A DNA stretch of 10,744 nucleotides from Cylindrodendrum hubeiense. Taxonomy: Eukaryota > Ascomycota > Sordariomycetes > Hypocreales > Nectriaceae. The position numbers and the translations under genes are program-made. Within the stretch, counting starts at the first letter, position 1. Each line of letters begins with the position of its first letter. The stretch lies in contig JAANBB010000783.1 in NCBI GenBank assembly GCA_014621425.1, forward strand, positions 1 through 10,744, in the 5' to 3' direction. The notes below the pieces were generated by a model. That model was not told where the DNA came from. It was given only the letters and a program-made list of their open reading frames with translations, and made no database searches. Below are positions 8,373 through 10,744 of the stretch, in pieces.

Positions 8373-8390
8373 CCAGGCATGCATACCTGG
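8373..8390. repeat. 18-bp imperfect palindrome CCAGG...CCTGG
   Basis: CCAGG (8373-8377) and CCTGG (8386-8390) flank a central ATGCAT palindrome (8379-8384). One mismatched pair (8378 with 8385) breaks an otherwise perfect 18-bp dyad. This looks like a dimer-type DNA-binding site. No adjacent gene explains it. Confidence 0.55.
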
Positions 8391-8764
8391 CCGACGCTGT
8401 GACGATCATGATGACCGGTGCTGCAGCGTCAATCCCGACACTCTTGGTTGGGGATTGTACTACGTACTATGCAAGCAAGCAAGGTAAGTTATGTCCCGAG
8501 CATTGGTCGCGCCCAGGATTCTGGCTCCATCAAAAGAGAAACTCGGCCAGGATGGAAGGATGATGTGCGTTGGGGCCGCAAGGCCGAGACGGTGCATTAC
8601 AATTGCGATTGTGTGAGACTCCCGGGGCTTTGGAGCAATTACAAACATGGCGGTGGAGCGAATGTTATCGATGGGACGATGAGGATCGACATGGCGCCCC
8701 CGCCTTCTGCTCCTCCTTCGAGACTTTGATCATAACGGCCCGGCTGGCAAGCCACCTGTGAGAT

Positions 8765-8828
8765 ATCCGTAAAGCTACCAGCCTACCAACCTACCTACCT
8801 TATCTTAATCCGTAAAGCTATCCGTAAA
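8765..8828 (+). repeat. Three copies of ATCCGTAAA around a CCTAC-rich tract
   Basis: ATCCGTAAAGCTA occurs at 8765-8777 and 8808-8820, and a third shortened copy ATCCGTAAA overlaps the second at 8820-8828. Between the first two lies a run of CCTAC words (about 8782-8799). The pattern suggests local duplication. Confidence 0.7.
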
Positions 8829-8956
8829 TGCACAATGTACGTACCATCCTTGGCCTCGAAAGCTGACCAGGGCTAGCCAGCGAATGCAGCAGCGCATTGT
8901 AGCGCTAATTACCCTGAAGAGGATGGAGAGAGCCAGAGATAGAAACGACTAATGCG

Positions 8957-8986
8957 GTACAGTACGAAGTACGTGCAGCACCGTAC
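8957..8986. repeat. Cluster of four GTAC words
   Basis: GTAC occurs at 8957-8960, 8962-8965, 8969-8972 and 8983-8986, within 30 bases. The outer pair is set in CGGTAC and CCGTAC. Similar GTAC words occur at 8457-8467 and near 8837-8844. GTAC clusters of this kind are often seen in upstream regions of filamentous ascomycetes, but I know no assigned factor. Confidence 0.45.
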
Positions 8987-9143
8987 CCGCAGCTGCAGGG
9001 ATCAGGGATCAGCGATTTTGGGTGGACAATGCAAGGGGAGGCCGCCGTGGCGCGTTTCACAAGAGAGGCGGCGGGTGGAGTGGCCGAGGGTCCCAGACAT
9101 GTTGGTGATGCTGGTTGGTGGATTCTGGAACAGCGTTGCGCCT

Positions 9144-9167
9144 GGGGGGACCTTGGGAGGGCCTGGG
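9144..9167 (+). repeat. Possible G-quadruplex, four G runs
   Basis: G runs lie at 9144-9149 (six), 9155-9157, 9159-9161 and 9165-9167, with loops of 5, 1 and 3 nt. This fits the G3N1-7 rule with short loops. It lies about 20 nt after the CTGGAACAGCG word shared with the mex67 promoter. Confidence 0.5.
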
Positions 9168-9748
9168 AGGATGGACATGGCTCGCCGGAGAGCGATCCAT
9201 GGCGTCGTCCTCACCATGAGGGTATCACTCACCAGTCACCACAGCGCATAGCGGTGCAACATCGAGGACTTGCAAGCGACCGGGCGAATAGCCGAGTGCA
9301 TGGTAAGCCGGAGCAGGGCCTGCCTGCTGTTCGTAGTTCTCACTGATGGATTTATGCCAATCTCGCTCGGCCGGTGAGTCGCCGACGGTCGTCAGCTCGG
9401 TAGCAAGCGAAGGCCATCCGCCATCCGTCCCGACCTGGGAACAAGCTGCTGCCAACGTCGTCCCGCCGCGACGGAGCGTATCAGGTTGAGAGTTTTGGAA
9501 GAGTAAAGGGCGACGAAGCTTCCCCGTGCCGGTTACGTGGACAACCCTTCCCACCCGTTACACATTGAGACCTTTCCCATCTGGATATGGGCAAGGCATG
9601 TGTGTCGTCCCGACATGGCACTGGCGGGCATGCTGCTGCGTACCGGTGGGATGCGTCGACCACGTTCTCGCCGCTCCCGCATGTCGGCGATTCCAGAAGT
9701 CGACGGACGGCGCGGTGAGCCTGCAGAGATGACTGCGCAGCGTGCCCA

Positions 9749-9767
9749 GAACTGAACTGAACTGAAC
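9749..9767 (+). repeat. Microsatellite (GAACT)3.8
   Basis: GAACT is repeated three full times plus GAAC, without interruption. Confidence 0.9.
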
Positions 9768-9820
9768 AAGACGGACGACGCGCGCCTGACGACCCATTAC
9801 TCGTGTCCGTTGCTGTGCTA

Positions 9821-9858
9821 TTGGGTGCTGTTGGGTGCTATGCCATAGTCCAGCACCC
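9821..9858. repeat. TTGGGTGCT tandem pair with inverted copy (hairpin)
   Basis: TTGGGTGCT occurs at 9821-9829 and 9831-9839. The second copy's GGGTGCT (9833-9839) is matched by AGCACCC at 9852-9858, giving a perfect 7-bp stem with a 12-nt spacer. A further TTGGGTGC lies at 9869-9876. Confidence 0.65.
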
Positions 9859-10001
9859 GTGCGTTGCATTGGGTGCGCACGCGCTCACCACACAAGCGCA
9901 ATAGTTCGTTTGGCAAGACCATCACACACACCTGGAGGGAAAGAGGGTTGACGAGCGCTTCATAGTAGCGTAGTGATGCGAGATCCAATAGTCGCTGGCC
10001 C

Positions 10002-10025
10002 CTATTGCCTGGGCTATTGCCTGGG
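10002..10025 (+). repeat. Tandem duplication of CTATTGCCTGGG
   Basis: Two perfect adjacent 12-nt copies occupy 10002-10013 and 10014-10025. CAATAG at 9986-9991 is an inverted copy of the first six bases of the unit. Confidence 0.85.
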
Positions 10026-10092
10026 GGGGTTGCGTTTGATGAATGGGGGAGCGAGGCCGACTATATTACCCTCCCAGGGATCCCGAGGCCGC

Positions 10093-10108
10093 ATGCACGG
10101 TCGTGCAT
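10093..10108. repeat. Inverted repeat ATGCACG / CGTGCAT
   Basis: Perfect 7-bp arms at 10093-10099 and 10102-10108 are separated by 2 nt. Just downstream a TCCCC/GGGGA pair (10132-10142) and a CCGGT/ACCGG pair (10150-10164) form further small dyads. Confidence 0.65.
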
Positions 10109-10173
10109 CCCCTGAGGCATCCCCCAAAAGGTCCCCTGGGGAGCCCACTCCGGTCTCCTACCGGCCTGGAGAG

Positions 10174-10200
10174 TGCCCTGAATGCCCTGAATGCCCTGAG
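10174..10200 (+). repeat. Tandem repeat (TGCCCTGAA)3
   Basis: Three 9-nt units occupy 10174-10182, 10183-10191 and 10192-10200; the last ends in G in place of A. Because the period is a multiple of three, overlapping frames read as ECP or IQG repeats, but no supporting gene is seen. Confidence 0.85.
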
Positions 10201-10226
10201 GGCGCCGTGGACTGCGAGCGATGCCA

Positions 10227-10308
10227 CCAATCGGCAGGCTGCGCAGGCCGCCAGGACCCCTGCGGACAGGCGTCATGGAACGTTTGTTGCGCGGCGTGAT
10301 TGGCCAAT
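10227..10308. promoter_or_regulatory. CCAAT-box cluster with ATTGGCCAAT palindrome
   Basis: A CCAAT box lies at 10227-10231. At 10299-10308 ATTGGCCAAT is a perfect 10-bp palindrome formed by two CCAAT boxes back to back, next to GC-rich GCGGGCGGG. In filamentous fungi CCAAT is bound by the Hap2/3/5-type CCAAT-binding complex. The position near the right edge suggests a promoter for a plus-strand gene outside the window. The role is inferred from motif matches. Confidence 0.4.
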
Positions 10309-10362
10309 GGCGGGCGGGTTGCCCCTGAGGGCTGAATGCTGATGGTTGATGGCTGGGTGGGC

Positions 10363-10380
10363 GGGCATTGGGCATTGGGC
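10363..10380 (+). repeat. Tandem GGGCATT (2.6 copies)
   Basis: GGGCATT at 10363-10369 and 10370-10376 is followed by GGGC. Confidence 0.8.
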
Positions 10381-10672
10381 GTCGTCGAGCGCCAGCCTAT
10401 TTGGGCGCCCCACGTCTTCAGTGATCAGGGTCGTAAAGACGAGCGAACGCAGGCACCTCACTTCGTATCTGACCTATCCGAGGGCCCCAGTCCCTGCACC
10501 GTGTCGACGGCCCCGGCCAGCCCGCCGCCGCCATGTCCCCAGGCGGTACGTATCCCATGCGACCCCGGCTCCCTCTAGAGGCAAGGTCGCCTAAAGGCAA
10601 GCACCTAGGTAAGCTCGCGCGGGCAGCGGCTGGGCTGCGATGCGTCCCTGCGAGTTCGCCGTCCTCGAGCCC

Positions 10673-10693
10673 CCAGCGGTCCAGCGGTCCAGC
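10673..10693 (+). repeat. Tandem CCAGCGGT (2.6 copies)
   Basis: CCAGCGGT at 10673-10680 and 10681-10688 is followed by CCAGC. Confidence 0.85.
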
Positions 10694-10744
10694 CCAGCGC
10701 GGGCACGGATGACGACGAGGGGACCTGGAAGCTTAGCCCTGCTG

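Larger units (their letters stand above)
7451..10744. other. Long gene-free region with many short repeats
   Basis: I can support no protein-coding gene, tRNA, 5S rRNA or mobile element in these 3.3 kb. Open frames are at most 109 codons on either strand, of low complexity, and lack domains or convincing exon-intron structure. CG dinucleotides are common, and the region is not AT-rich, which argues against RIP-mutated transposon remains. The right third is GC-rich, with small tandem duplications, hairpin-capable inverted repeats and CCAAT boxes, and resembles the upstream region of a gene beyond the right edge. A non-coding RNA or a small multi-exon gene cannot be excluded. Confidence 0.55.

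Noticed and set aside
8408..8483. Possible first exon starting at ATGATG (8408) with a short hydrophobic stretch and an AAGGTAAGT donor at 8484
   Set aside because: No branch point with acceptor at a credible distance and no continuing coding exon could be found; the nearest CAG would make an intron of about 33 nt.
9225..9869. Two minus-strand frames of 109 and 103 codons
   Set aside because: Composition is unlike a folded protein, they carry no domain, and competing frames of similar length exist on the other strand.
10061..10375. 104-codon minus-strand and 108-codon plus-strand frames over the same DNA
   Set aside because: Both are open because the region is GC-rich and carries a 9-nt tandem repeat; IQG and ECP repeats are by-products.
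6864..10744. tRNA, 5S rRNA, CRISPR array, telomeric repeat or transposon in the gene-free region
   Set aside because: No GGTTCGANTCC-type B box, no 5S internal control words, no regular spaced repeats, no TTAGGG array, no terminal inverted repeats with a transposase, and no long terminal repeats were seen by eye.

Overview
This window is nuclear DNA from a filamentous ascomycete (Pezizomycotina). The evidence is the gene set, short spliceosomal introns with GTATGT or GTGAGT donors and CTAAC branch points, and a pyrimidine-rich leader ending in a strong Kozak start. The wording of both proteins suggests a Sordariomycete, perhaps Hypocreales, but that is an impression and not a result. Nothing looks prokaryotic, plasmid-borne or viral.

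Layout. Positions 1-468 are the 3' flank of the first gene, with no supportable gene. Positions 469-3747 (minus strand) hold an intronless gene for a 1092-residue Mph1/FANCM-type DNA repair helicase with all core helicase motifs intact. Positions 3748-4650 are a 903-bp divergent promoter region. It carries an E-box overlapping a TGACGT half-site, an SCB-like ACGCGAAA element on the mph1 side, a 20-bp near-palindrome, and a CT-rich tract ahead of an ATG-free leader on the other side. Positions 4651-6863 (plus strand) hold a three-exon gene for a 665-residue Mex67-type mRNA export receptor, with LRR, NTF2-like and UBA-like (TAP-C) regions in order after a basic N-terminus.

Positions 6864-10744 (about 3.9 kb) contain no gene I can support: only short open frames without recognisable domains and no tRNA or 5S rRNA. 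What they do hold is many short tandem duplications (5-14 nt units), several inverted repeats, two runs that fit the G-quadruplex rule, repeated ATCCGTAAA and GTAC words, and near the right edge a promoter-like segment with three CCAAT boxes, two of them in a back-to-back palindrome. The simplest reading is the mex67 3' flank followed by a long upstream regulatory region of a gene beyond the right edge.

The two genes act in separate nuclear processes: Mph1 remodels stalled forks and recombination intermediates, and Mex67 with Mtr2 carries mRNPs through nuclear pores. Their shared intergenic region could couple their expression, but the sequence alone does not show that. I found no convincing new multi-gene system here. 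The most useful leads are the gene-free 3.9 kb, the cis elements between the two genes, and the in-frame stop-free last intron of mex67.
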